A stretch of 30,425 bases of DNA from positions 1 through 30,425 of IMG/VR virus record IMGVR_UViG_3300031602_000021; one strand, given 5' to 3'. Shown in pieces: positions 1 through 6,931 of the stretch; the first letter of the stretch is position 1, and each line of letters begins with the position of its first letter. Position numbers and translations under genes: made by a program. This stretch comes from a virus. The notes below the pieces were generated by a model that worked only from the letters and a program-made list of their open reading frames with translations, was not told the DNA's origin and made no database searches.

Positions 1-789
1 ACAGGCGTTGGCAAATCTCTTGCCATGTGTCACTTTGCTGGTGCCGCTATGGAGCAAGGTAAGAACGTTCTCTATATCACAATGGAGATGAGCGAAGAAC
101 GTATTGCGGAACGTGTTGATGCGAATATTCTAAACGTTCCTATTAACGAACTAGACACACTGTCTCGTGATGCATACTCTGAAAAGATTGCACGTCTTCG
201 TAAAGGCAACTGTGGTAAGCTTATTGTTAAAGAGTATCCAACAGGTTCTGCACACTCAGGACACTTTAGAGCACTACTAAATGAATTAAAGCTAAAGAAG
301 AAGTTCAAGCCAGATATCATCTTTATTGACTATCTGAACATCTGTTCTTCTTCACGTATGAAAGCAATGGGGGGATCAATCAATTCTTATACTTACATTA
401 AAGCGATTGCAGAAGAACTTCGTGGACTGGCAGTGGAATTCGATCTCCCGCTCTTCACTGCAACGCAAACGACACGTTCTGGTTTTGGTAACTCGGATGT
501 TGGGCTTGAAGACACGAGTGAGTCTTTTGGATTACCCGCTACGGCAGACCTGATGTTTGCTTTGATAGCAACTGAGGAATTAGATGCTGTTGGTCAAGTT
601 ATGGTTAAACAGCTTAAGAACCGATACAATGACGTTAGTACTAATAAGCGGTTTGTTGTGGGTATAGATAGATCACGAATGAGACTGATGGATGCCGAAG
701 GGGATCCGACTGAAGGTCTGATGAAGGATATTCCTGTATTCGATAATACCACCGCACAAGAGAAATTCAATAACTTCAAGATGGAATGA
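1..789 (+). CDS. Replicative DNA helicase, T4 gp41/DnaB-like (5' partial)
   Basis: C-terminal RecA-like motor domain of the hexameric helicase that unwinds the phage fork. The reading frame is open from base 1, and its first visible residues, TGVGKSLAM, are a Walker A P-loop, so the N-terminal domain lies upstream of the window. Further T4 gp41 hallmarks, compared from memory, are NVLYITMEMSEE, VKEYPTGSAHS, a Walker B-like IIFIDYLNIC and SFGLPATADLM. Bases 1-24 continue the frame, so the ATG at 25 is internal. thyX follows 4 bases after the stop. Family assignment is firm; whether the missing N-terminal part is normal cannot be seen. Confidence 0.93.
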   Translation, partial: TGVGKSLAMCHFAGAAMEQGKNVLYITMEMSEERIAERVDANILNVPINELDTLSRDAYSEKIARLRKGNCGKLIVKEYPTGSAHSGHFRALLNELKLKKKFKPDIIFIDYLNICSSSRMKAMGGSINSYTYIKAIAEELRGLAVEFDLPLFTATQTTRSGFGNSDVGLEDTSESFGLPATADLMFALIATEELDAVGQVMVKQLKNRYNDVSTNKRFVVGIDRSRMRLMDAEGDPTEGLMKDIPVFDNTTAQEKFNNFKME

Positions 790-793
790 TACG

Positions 794-1468
794 ATGAAAG
801 TATGGACAGTAGTAACACCTCAACCCTCAAAAGAACTGTTTGAGGGGGGTATCAAAGATGCTCAAGATCTTATTAGTTATTGTGCTAGGGTATCAAACCC
901 AGCTAATGAAATGAACACAGAAACTGCCGATAAGCTTATCCGATATTTGGTTAAGCATAAACATTGGTCGCCACTAGAAATGGTGTCTTGTACACTCGGT
1001 GTTGAGACTACCCGTGATATCGCCAGGCAACTGTTGCGCCACCGTTCAATGTCTTTTCAAGAGTTTTCGCAACGCTATGCAGATCCTCAAGATATGAAAG
1101 AGGCATTTGTTGTTCGAGAAGCACGTATGCAAGATACTAAGAACCGACAGAACTCCGTGCCTAATACGGATAAAGAACTTGCTAGAGCATGGAGAATGAA
1201 ACAAGATCAGATCATCCACGAAGCTAAGTTGGCATATAATTGGGCAATCTCAATGGGCATTGCAAAGGAACAAGCGAGATCTGTCCTACCCGAAGGAAAT
1301 ACTGTATCTCGTCTGTTTGCAAACGCAACCTTGCGTTCTTGGATACACTATATAGAACTGAGAAGCGGCAACGGAACTCAACTAGAACATATGGAACTGG
1401 CACGTGCCATTGCCGTCGAGATCTCAAAGATATTTCCAATGACAAAGGAGTTCGTTCAAGATGGGTAG
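794..1468 (+). CDS. thyX: Flavin-dependent thymidylate synthase ThyX
   Basis: Makes dTMP from dUMP using methylenetetrahydrofolate, FAD and NADPH, supplying thymidine for phage DNA. At 224 aa it has the usual family length. The ThyX signature RHR-x7-S is present as RHRSMSFQEFSQRY at residues 82-95 (R82, H83, R84, S92, R94). The later ARSVLPEG and the RSWIHYIELR segment near the C terminus are also typical of the family. It sits directly behind the helicase and overlaps the next small gene by 8 bases, as expected in a replication/nucleotide operon. ThyX is common in marine T4-like phages, in place of the ThyA type found in T4 itself. Confidence 0.95.
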   Translation: MKVWTVVTPQPSKELFEGGIKDAQDLISYCARVSNPANEMNTETADKLIRYLVKHKHWSPLEMVSCTLGVETTRDIARQLLRHRSMSFQEFSQRYADPQDMKEAFVVREARMQDTKNRQNSVPNTDKELARAWRMKQDQIIHEAKLAYNWAISMGIAKEQARSVLPEGNTVSRLFANATLRSWIHYIELRSGNGTQLEHMELARAIAVEISKIFPMTKEFVQDG

Positions 1469-1679
1469 AAAACTCGAAACCTACAAAGCTGAGAGTGGAA
1501 AGGGGAAATGTGAAGTACATTTCGATTACAAAACCGAAAGAGGTTACATTAAGTACTTTGATAGTAACGACACGATGTTTTACACAGAACACTTTCCAGA
1601 CCATTCTATCCGATATATCCAAGATGCCGCAGAAAACTGGTCTTTGGGTATCAAGAAACTTGAAAAAGAATACATTTAG
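1461..1679 (+). CDS. Small hypothetical protein
   Basis: A 72-residue basic/acidic protein (starts MGRKLETYKAESGKGK) rich in Lys, Tyr and Phe, with no signal peptide or membrane segment. Its ATG lies inside the last codons of thyX (8-base overlap in another frame), so it is probably translated by coupling. I do not recognise a family. Position suggests an accessory to nucleotide or DNA metabolism, but that is only context. A much longer overlapping frame (1240-1686) was judged to be a shadow. Confidence 0.72.
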   Translation: MGRKLETYKAESGKGKCEVHFDYKTERGYIKYFDSNDTMFYTEHFPDHSIRYIQDAAENWSLGIKKLEKEYI

Positions 1680-1682
1680 TCA

Positions 1683-1711
1683 TTGACAAGTCGTAAAAAC
1701 AGAAGTATATT
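1683..1711 (+). promoter_or_regulatory. Sigma70-type promoter for the cell-wall hydrolase gene
   Basis: TTGACA (1683-1688), a 17-base spacer, then TATATT (1706-1711). The start of transcription should fall near 1718, which makes the ATG at 1737, with GAGGCG in front of it, a better start than the ATG at 1722. Confidence 0.78.
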
Positions 1712-1736
1712 AGGGGTACTTATGAGGCGAATTACT

Positions 1737-2198
1737 ATGAAAAACATTCTATCAGGTAGCATGACGTTAGCACTGATGCTTTCGTTGGGCGCATGTATAA
1801 CCGTCGTTACTAAAGAATACGCAGAAGCTAAGGAATGCTTGGCATTAAATGTGTATCACGAAGCACGTGGCGAATCTGAAGAGGGGCAGTACGCAGTGGC
1901 TCATGTTACTATGAACCGTGTGGATTCCTCTAAACATGGCAACACCGTATGCGAAGTCGTATACGCTCGTAAACAATTCTCTTGGACATGGTTGATAGAT
2001 GACCATCGTCCCAAGGATCTTTATGCATATCACAAGGCTAAACTTATTGCCGCCGATGTGTTGGGAGAACGTGTTGAAGACAATACTGGTGGTGCAGACC
2101 ACTATCACGCAGACTACGTAAGTCCTAATTGGGCTACTGAAGAGTATATGAATAAAACAGCGACAATCGGAACCCACATCTTTTACAAAGCGAAATAA
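1737..2198 (+). CDS. Secreted SleB-type cell-wall hydrolase (endolysin candidate)
   Basis: Hydrolase_2/SleB family domain predicted to cut peptidoglycan. The family core is clear: ECLALNVYHEARGES with the expected glutamate in HEARGE, then AVAHVTMNRV, TVCEVVY and QFSW. In front is a signal sequence (MKNILSGSMTLALMLSLGAC), so the enzyme should cross the inner membrane by itself. LGAC could be a lipobox. The start at 1737 is chosen because the promoter at 1683-1711 places the mRNA start only a few bases before 1722, while 1737 has GAGG at a good distance. The alternative 1722 start adds five residues. Together with the spanin pair at 19464-20184 it may form the lysis set; a remodelling hydrolase for entry is the alternative. 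Confidence 0.85.
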   Translation: MKNILSGSMTLALMLSLGACITVVTKEYAEAKECLALNVYHEARGESEEGQYAVAHVTMNRVDSSKHGNTVCEVVYARKQFSWTWLIDDHRPKDLYAYHKAKLIAADVLGERVEDNTGGADHYHADYVSPNWATEEYMNKTATIGTHIFYKAK

Positions 2199-2203
2199 TC
2201 ATC

Positions 2204-2845
2204 ATGGAAACAGCACCAGAACTACCTAAACTAAAACTACTAATCATTGGGCATGGAAGGCATGGTAAAGATACCGTGTGTGAAATGCTCAGAGACAATA
2301 TGGACTATACATTTGAAAGCAGTAGTCACTTTTGTTGCAAACACTTCATCTATGATATGTTAAAGCCAAAATATGGTTATAAAGATATTGAAGAGTGTTA
2401 TGAAGATCGACACAATCATCGTGCCGAATGGTATGATGCAATCTGTGCATACAACAAGAATGATGCCGCACGATTAGGTCGCCAAATGTTTGCTGAGTAT
2501 GATATCTACTGTGGGCTACGCAACAAACGTGAGTTCTTTGCTATGCAGAATACAGGTGTTTATGACTTCTGTATTTGGATTGATCGCTCAGATCATTTGC
2601 CTAGTGAAGGCGATGACAGCATGAGCCTTAAGCAGTGGATGGCAGACTTTACTATTGACAACAATGGAGATCTTGAAGAGTTGCAGTTTAACACTCGTAA
2701 CTTGATGGAACAGTTGCATGGTGGTGTGTCTCATCTAATGAAGATGAATGCGCCACCGCCTAAGTTTGATGAGGGTGGGTTCGAAGTAGATTACAACGAA
2801 CCACAACCTGTTGAACTAGAACAGACGTATGCCGCTCCTGTGTGA
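2204..2845 (+). CDS. P-loop kinase, deoxynucleoside monophosphate kinase-like
   Basis: 213 aa with an N-terminal Walker A loop of nucleotide-kinase type, GHGRHGKDTV (residues 16-25), after a hydrophobic strand LKLLIIG. The glycine-lysine-aspartate ending GKD is typical of phage dNMP kinases such as T4 gp1, which convert dNMPs to dNDPs. An aromatic, acidic middle part (EDRHNHRAEWYDAI) and a Pro-rich acidic tail follow. Next to thyX, a role in dNTP supply fits. Only the P-loop is diagnostic, so the substrate is an inference. Its stop codon region contains the left half of the CRP-like palindrome at 2841-2856. Confidence 0.75.
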   Translation: METAPELPKLKLLIIGHGRHGKDTVCEMLRDNMDYTFESSSHFCCKHFIYDMLKPKYGYKDIEECYEDRHNHRAEWYDAICAYNKNDAARLGRQMFAEYDIYCGLRNKREFFAMQNTGVYDFCIWIDRSDHLPSEGDDSMSLKQWMADFTIDNNGDLEELQFNTRNLMEQLHGGVSHLMKMNAPPPKFDEGGFEVDYNEPQPVELEQTYAAPV

Positions 2846-2856
2846 TATATGTCACA
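2841..2856. promoter_or_regulatory. CRP-like palindrome TGTGA-N6-TCACA
   Basis: TGTGA (2841-2845), six bases (TATATG), TCACA (2852-2856): both half-sites match the cAMP-CRP consensus. The centre (2848.5) lies about 65-70 bases before the expected transcription start of the tmRNA promoter, where class I CRP activators act. The half-site TGTCACA recurs at 2869-2875. The left half overlaps the end of the kinase gene. A DNA palindrome alone does not prove binding. Confidence 0.5.
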
Positions 2857-2880
2857 ACATTAAATCAATGTCACAGTCCA

Positions 2881-2909
2881 TTGACACTTTAGGTGGTCTG
2901 TGATACTAT
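2881..2909 (+). promoter_or_regulatory. Promoter of the tmRNA-outer membrane protein unit
   Basis: A perfect TTGACA (2881-2886) followed by TACTAT at 17 bases (2904-2909), or GATACT (2902-2907) at 15 bases with an upstream TG. The -10 box is ambiguous. Transcription should start close to 2914-2918, just before the acceptor piece of the tmRNA. Confidence 0.65.
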
Positions 2910-2913
2910 ATAA

Positions 2914-3230
2914 ATTGTAGACGTTGAAGCAACGTGGACACATTCTGGACTTGGGGGCAGTACCCAACCGCTCCACCAAAAGTGCATTGCGTCCTACTGC
3001 AATAGGAAGTTTTGCAGAACATAGATGGCCCAAATGGGTGCGTCGAAGCTATGCACTTTTGATGGGGCGGAACTAGGATCGACAGGTGTGAAAGTGAACG
3101 TGGAGTTTATCGGGTGACTGCGTAATTGGTCAAAACTACTAAATGCAAACAATAACTTTGCTCCTTCTGAATTGCGCCTAGCGGCCTAATTTAAGGGGGT
3201 TGGCGACTTACCTAGCAACAGAAAAGTCGT
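2914..3230 (+). ncRNA. ssrA: Circularly permuted (two-piece) tmRNA
   Basis: Rescues stalled ribosomes by acting as tRNA-Ala and then as mRNA for a degradation tag. The order is permuted. The acceptor piece comes first: T-arm TTGGG (2951-2955)/CCCAA (2963-2967) with a 7-base loop, then CCGCTCC-A-CCA ending at 2978. The coding piece starts GGGGCGG (3064-3070), which pairs with CCGCTCC (2968-2974) over 7 bp including one G-T. The removed spacer is closed by a 10-bp inverted repeat, 2978-2987 with 3051-3060. The tag frame runs from resume codon GCA (3145) to TAA (3187-3189) and encodes ANNNFAPSELRLAA. An H-type pseudoknot follows (3199-3202 with 3216-3219; 3204-3209 with 3224-3229). CAGGTGTG after the coding-piece start can pair with CACATTCTG before the T-arm. 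This architecture is known from alphaproteobacteria. Outer ends are approximate. Confidence 0.93.
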
Positions 3231-3254
3231 ACTAACAATTAACAAGGAATGAAC

Positions 3255-4022
3255 ATGAAACTATTAATCTCTTCTCTAGCAATGATTGCTATGTCAACAA
3301 GTGCATTTGGTGCGGATATCGCCGTAGATGCTGACATTGACATCACAGAAAACACTGCGGGTAAGTATATCGCTACAAAGAAAATCGCTTTTGATGTAAC
3401 TGCCGTAGGCGATGCCTTTGGTAGCGTCGAAGTAGTTGCTGGTGCAGACGACAAACTAGCAGTAGGCGACTGGAACGTAGGCCACGCAGTTGGTTCGGGT
3501 AGTCTGTCTTTTGGTAAGCAAGGAAACCTTTTCGTAGAAGGTGAAGCTTCTGCCGTGAATAGCCCACTTGCAGATCCGTCTATGGGAACATCATTGCAAG
3601 CCGCTTTTTCTGGTGTAAGCGTAGGTCTCGCATTTACTGATATCGGTACAGACGTAACAGACATTGCAAGTTTGCAAGGTTCTTACGAACTAGAACTTAG
3701 TGGTATTGCAGTATCTACTTCTGCCGACTATAACATCAACACTAAAGATATTGCTGTTGGTGTGGGTTTTGGTCTTGAGATCAAGGAACAATCTGTTGAT
3801 ACAGTAATGACATACGCAAACGATGTATGGGCATACGAAGGCTCAACAACATTGCTTGGTGTCACAGGTTACTTGAACGGTGACGAAAATGACATGACAC
3901 AGAACCTTGGTGGTTCTTATCTAATTGGTCTTAGTGATACCGCTTCTATCGAAAGCAAGCTTAACTACGACATGAATAGCGAACAATATTCACCTTCCTT
4001 GAATTTGTCCTTTGCATTCTAA
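3255..4022 (+). CDS. Outer-membrane beta-barrel protein (porin-like)
   Basis: 255 aa with a clear signal peptide (MKLLISSLAMIAMSTSAFGA), no cysteine, alternating hydrophobic/polar strands rich in Gly, Ser and Thr, and a C-terminal phenylalanine in LNLSFAF, the usual beta-barrel assembly signal. It should therefore be inserted in the host outer membrane. Start 3255 is preferred over 3249 because AAGGA (3244-3248) abuts 3249 but is six bases from 3255. It follows the tmRNA by about 25 bases and ends before a strong terminator, so the two probably share one transcript. The role is unknown: nutrient entry, masking of the phage receptor or superinfection exclusion are possible. It is not a tail protein by its features. 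Confidence 0.8.
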   Translation: MKLLISSLAMIAMSTSAFGADIAVDADIDITENTAGKYIATKKIAFDVTAVGDAFGSVEVVAGADDKLAVGDWNVGHAVGSGSLSFGKQGNLFVEGEASAVNSPLADPSMGTSLQAAFSGVSVGLAFTDIGTDVTDIASLQGSYELELSGIAVSTSADYNINTKDIAVGVGFGLEIKEQSVDTVMTYANDVWAYEGSTTLLGVTGYLNGDENDMTQNLGGSYLIGLSDTASIESKLNYDMNSEQYSPSLNLSFAF

Positions 4023-4079
4023 TACGAATGGTGTGATGGCCTAACACATCCGATGAACTCTACGGTTAGAGAACGATGT

Positions 4080-4111
4080 AAAGGGGAATCTTCGGGTTCC
4101 CCTTTCTTTTT
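4080..4111 (+). terminator. Rho-independent terminator after the outer-membrane protein
   Basis: Stem of 9 bp (AAAGGGGAA 4080-4088 with TTCCCCTTT 4097-4105), extended by a T-G and a C-G pair and closed by a TTCG tetraloop (4091-4094). It is followed by CTTTTT. This is a textbook intrinsic terminator and separates the tmRNA unit from the curli operon. Confidence 0.93.
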
Positions 4112-4112
4112 G

Positions 4113-4120
4113 TATAAATA
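4113..4120 (+). promoter_or_regulatory. TATAAATA box, T4 late-type promoter candidate before the curli operon
   Basis: Exact TATAAATA between the terminator and the first gene of the 4126-10458 operon. T4 late transcripts start about six bases after the box, which would put the start at or next to the ATG at 4126, giving a leaderless first gene. The same octamer precedes the genes at 12664 and 13707. Confidence 0.5.
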
Positions 4121-4125
4121 GGTGT

Positions 4126-4404
4126 ATGGATATATTTGCAATAATAGATAAAGTGGGATTTCCGATAGCTGGGGCAATAGCCGCAGGGTTGTTCGTGTTT
4201 ATCACATTGAAGTTTATTCTAGCGAGTGTTACGGATTCTGTAACAACTCTTAAGAGTATAATCGGTTCCCTTGACAATAGGGTGCAGACAATGAACAACG
4301 ATTTAGTGAAAATTGATGCCTTACTTAGTTATGCTCTAAATGTCAAACCTAATATTGACCGCATTGCGGCTAACGAAGGTAAGGAAGACGCAAGGAGAGA
4401 TTAA
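4126..4404 (+). CDS. Small membrane protein with C-terminal coiled coil
   Basis: 92 aa. Residues about 12-35 (GFPIAGAIAAGLFVFITLKF) form one transmembrane helix. The rest is a probable coiled coil (SIIGSLDNRVQTMNNDLVKI) followed by a charged tail. Its organisation closely resembles the protein at 4643-4993: both begin with a short acidic stretch, GFP, a membrane helix and then a DNR/VDRV-type coiled coil ending in a LDN/LNSKL heptad. Small holin-like or spanin-like functions are possible, but so is a membrane adaptor for the curli cassette that follows. No family is recognised with certainty. It would be the first gene after the TATAAATA box. Confidence 0.7.
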   Translation: MDIFAIIDKVGFPIAGAIAAGLFVFITLKFILASVTDSVTTLKSIIGSLDNRVQTMNNDLVKIDALLSYALNVKPNIDRIAANEGKEDARRD

Positions 4405-4641
4405 ATGATTTGGAAAGACTTGGTACTATCTAAGTTTAGTAATGGGTTTCGGATTCTCAATGGAAAGAACACAGATGATAAGTTCTTCGTTATTGATGAT
4501 GTGAAACTCGAAATTGGTGATATGTTCAGAGTAGGTCCTAACGGATACTTTGAGAATGTTGGCAGTATACACGGTAATATTCATAATGAAGCTACTGATG
4601 ATCAATCATATGCTTCTATAATTTATGAGAATAAGGACTAG
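4405..4641 (+). CDS. Small hypothetical protein
   Basis: 78 aa, starting directly after the stop of the previous gene with AAGGAGAG upstream as ribosome site. The sequence (MIWKDLVLSKFSNGF...) looks like a soluble beta-rich domain with a repeated V/I-D-D pattern. It has no signal peptide, cysteine or membrane helix. Function is unknown; it is sandwiched between two look-alike membrane proteins and upstream of csgF. Confidence 0.68.
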   Translation: MIWKDLVLSKFSNGFRILNGKNTDDKFFVIDDVKLEIGDMFRVGPNGYFENVGSIHGNIHNEATDDQSYASIIYENKD

Positions 4642-4642
4642 G

Positions 4643-4993
4643 ATGGATAGTGTAACCCAAGCTATAAGTGAATACGGCTTTCCTGTCGTTGCCTCTGTTG
4701 GCATGGGTTACTTTATCTACTTTATATGGAAGTGGGTTACGGAAACTATTGACCCTGTTATTGGTGAAACTATGATGACGCTGATACGGTTGGTTGATAG
4801 AGTTCGTATGCTCGACAACGATATGATAAGATTAAACAGTAAGCTTTCGATGGTGTTGGAACATCGTGGCATGGATAGTGAAGTTGCTAAGTTCCAATCA
4901 AAGAGCGAAAGCCACAACTCAACAGGTCAAGCCGATGAAAAAGAAGATGATCCTAAGCCTAATAGCTTTGGTGTTACTCCCAACACAAAGTAA
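4643..4993 (+). CDS. Small membrane/coiled-coil protein ending in KPNSFGVTP motif
   Basis: 116 aa. One membrane helix (about residues 12-32, GFPVVASVGMGYFIYFIWKW), then a coiled coil (LIRLVDRVRMLDNDMIRL), then an acidic, probably disordered tail ending KPNSFGVTPNTK. The start at 4643 follows the previous stop (4641), with AAGGA five bases ahead. It shares architecture with the 4126 protein, and its tail motif (residues 105-113) recurs at the N terminus of the membrane protein at 27871. The last 59 bases overlap csgF in another frame. Function unknown; a membrane-anchored adaptor is a guess. Confidence 0.72.
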   Translation: MDSVTQAISEYGFPVVASVGMGYFIYFIWKWVTETIDPVIGETMMTLIRLVDRVRMLDNDMIRLNSKLSMVLEHRGMDSEVAKFQSKSESHNSTGQADEKEDDPKPNSFGVTPNTK

Positions 4994-5399
4994 TGCGGAG
5001 TTAACTTTTACTTTTAAGAACCCTTCCTTTAGTGGGCAAGGATATTCTTCCCATGCACTATCTACTGAGCAATTACTGTTCAATAGGCAGAAGGACAGAA
5101 ACGACGAAATGAGAGCGGAAGCTAATCGCATTGAGCGTGAGCTAGAGAATACCACATTAAACAAATTTATTAAGAACCTTGAGAGTAGAATATATGCGAC
5201 ACTGAGTAAACAGATGGTTGACTCCATGTTTGCGGAGTGTACAGGAGATGATTGCGCTAGTAGCGGATCTACAGAGATTGAGGGAAGTACGATTGAGTGG
5301 TCTAAAGATTCTACTACAGGATCTATCACCTTAGTCATAACAAATGACGATGGTACTACAACTATTACTATTCCAGGATCAGGGGAGTTTAACTTCTGA
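4935..5399 (+). CDS. csgF: CsgF-like curli assembly factor
   Basis: 154 aa against 138 in E. coli. In curli systems CsgF binds the CsgG pore and couples export to nucleation of fibres at the cell surface. Start 4935 gives a signal peptide (MKKKMILSLIALVLLPTQSNA). The mature N terminus, ELTFTFKNPSFSGQG, matches the CsgG-binding segment of E. coli CsgF (TMTFQFRNPNFGG, from memory). A helical middle and a beta C-terminal domain (GSITLVITNDDGTTTITIPG) follow, again as in CsgF. An inserted CTGDDC loop (C102, C107) holds the only cysteines. The gene begins inside the previous one (59-base overlap) and its TGA overlaps the csgG ATG by one base. Confidence 0.88.
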   Translation: MKKKMILSLIALVLLPTQSNAELTFTFKNPSFSGQGYSSHALSTEQLLFNRQKDRNDEMRAEANRIERELENTTLNKFIKNLESRIYATLSKQMVDSMFAECTGDDCASSGSTEIEGSTIEWSKDSTTGSITLVITNDDGTTTITIPGSGEFNF

Positions 5400-6199
5400 T
5401 GCGTTTTGCTTTGATAACGATAATAGCATTACTTGCAGGTTGTGCGGATCTTTCGCAGTATCCTATAGGACAAGAGCCTGTGGTACAGGTTTCTCCTAAT
5501 GATATTTCCGACTATCCTCAGATGGATGGTAAGGTTATGACCATTGCTGTTTATCAGTTTAAGGATATGACAGGACAGAGAAAGCCTAGCAGTGGGGGTG
5601 CAAGTTTAAGTAGTGCCGTTACTCAAGGTGCGGAAGTGTGGGTGATCAAAGCATTACAAGATGTTGGTCACGGAACATGGTTTGAGGTTGTTGAACGAGT
5701 TGGTCTTGACAATTTAGTCAGAGAGAGACAGCTTGTTAGAAACACAAGAGAAGTCTATGAGAAGAACCTCGCAGACGGACCTACGCCTCTAAAGCCAATG
5801 GTATTTGCTGGTCTCATTCTTGAGGGTGGCATTGTTGGTTATGACTCAAGTGTGGCTACAGGTGGATCAGGTGCAAAGTATCTTGGTCTTGGTGTTCAAC
5901 AACAATATAGAGTTGATACCGTCACAATAGTCATGAGATTAGTTAGTGTTAGCACAGGTAAGGTATTACTGAGTGTTGCTACTGAAAAGAACATAGCAAG
6001 TCACCAAACAGGCGCAGATATGTTTAAGTTCTTTGATATGGGGACTAAGTTAGTTGAAGCGGAAACTGGTTATAGTTTGAATGAACCAGTTAATTATGCA
6101 GTCAGATCAGCGATTGAGGCTGGCGTTATTGAACTTATTAACGAAGGGAAAAACAGACAATTCTGGAAGTTTTTGGTAGATCCAAAGGCTGGCGGATGA
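5399..6199 (+). CDS. csgG: CsgG curli secretion pore lipoprotein
   Basis: Outer-membrane secretion channel of the curli (type VIII) pathway. 266 aa (E. coli 277). Signal peptide with lipobox LLAGC (C15), the only cysteine. Family landmarks in order: MTIAVYQFKDMTGQ, SSAVTQGAE, NLVRERQLVR, LEGGIVGYDSSV, YRVDTVTIVMRLVSVSTG and NEPVNYAVRSAIEAGVIELI. In the constriction loop, where E. coli has Y51, N55 and F56 (from memory), this protein has a Ser/Gly-rich stretch (KPSSGGASLSS), so the pore gate is altered. It starts on the stop codon of csgF and is followed 12 bases later by a curlin-like gene, as an export operon would be. Confidence 0.95.
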   Translation: MRFALITIIALLAGCADLSQYPIGQEPVVQVSPNDISDYPQMDGKVMTIAVYQFKDMTGQRKPSSGGASLSSAVTQGAEVWVIKALQDVGHGTWFEVVERVGLDNLVRERQLVRNTREVYEKNLADGPTPLKPMVFAGLILEGGIVGYDSSVATGGSGAKYLGLGVQQQYRVDTVTIVMRLVSVSTGKVLLSVATEKNIASHQTGADMFKFFDMGTKLVEAETGYSLNEPVNYAVRSAIEAGVIELINEGKNRQFWKFLVDPKAGG

Positions 6200-6211
6200 T
6201 AGGAAATATTA

Positions 6212-6931
6212 ATGAAGTATTCATCGAAGCTTTTAGTATTGGTGTGCGCACTTAGCATACCATTTACGCCGATTAGCGCAAACGACATATACATAACACA
6301 GGTTGGTGACACTTTAGATTTGGACATTGTCCAAGACGGTCAGAACAACACCATAGGTACTAGTCTACAAGATGTAGTTTTAGGATCTGTTAGTGGTGCT
6401 TCCGACTCTATGACATTCAGCATAACACAGACAGGTAACTCGAACAGCATTACGGCACAAATTCTTGGTAGCACCTATGTAGGTACTTGGGACATATTGG
6501 GCAGTAATAATGAGATCGATCTTATGTGTTCTAGTGCCGCTGGGGGTAACTGCGATACTGTGACACTTAACATTGATGCCGATGGCGACAACCAAGACTA
6601 TACAATCAATATTGGTGAGACCGCAGATGCGAGTAACTCTACAATCAACTTCACAGTTGACGATAGCGGAAACGTTATCACAACAGATGTTGATGGTACA
6701 AGTGCGTCTATAACAGTAGCAATTGATAAGAACGCAAGTCTTGAAACGTCTAACAGCACATTAGACATTGACGTTTCTGGTGATGGAGATCTTAACGGAC
6801 ACACAATCAGTCTTGACTTAAAGGGTCGTGGGCATGCTGTTGTTATAAACCAAAGTGGTATATACGACAACGTAATTGATCTTCACACAAATGGCGATAC
6901 ACAAGCTATAAACATCACACAATCTGACTGA
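6212..6931 (+). CDS. Curlin-like repeat protein 1 (CsgA/CsgB-type)
   Basis: 239 aa, signal peptide (MKYSSKLLVLVCALS...ISA), then a secreted, Asn/Asp/Gly/Thr-rich beta-repeat protein. Curlin-type repeat elements are visible, such as YITQVGD, DIVQDGQNN, FSITQTGNSNSIT, VVINQSG and INITQSD. These resemble the S-x5-Q-x-G-x2-N-x5-Q strand-loop units of CsgA and CsgB but are more degenerate in the middle. The sole mature cysteines are C106 and C114. AGGAAAT provides a ribosome site. Placed immediately after csgG, it is the likely exported fibre subunit. Whether it polymerises as amyloid cannot be told from sequence. Confidence 0.82.
   Translation: MKYSSKLLVLVCALSIPFTPISANDIYITQVGDTLDLDIVQDGQNNTIGTSLQDVVLGSVSGASDSMTFSITQTGNSNSITAQILGSTYVGTWDILGSNNEIDLMCSSAAGGNCDTVTLNIDADGDNQDYTINIGETADASNSTINFTVDDSGNVITTDVDGTSASITVAIDKNASLETSNSTLDIDVSGDGDLNGHTISLDLKGRGHAVVINQSGIYDNVIDLHTNGDTQAINITQSD

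Noticed and set aside
1240-1686. 148-codon + frame overlapping thyX and the 1461 gene
   Set aside because: Covers parts of two better genes in another frame and shows no known motif.
4031-4051. TGTGA...ACACA palindrome near the end of the outer-membrane gene
   Set aside because: Spacing and one half-site do not fit the CRP consensus; probably part of a weak RNA stem.
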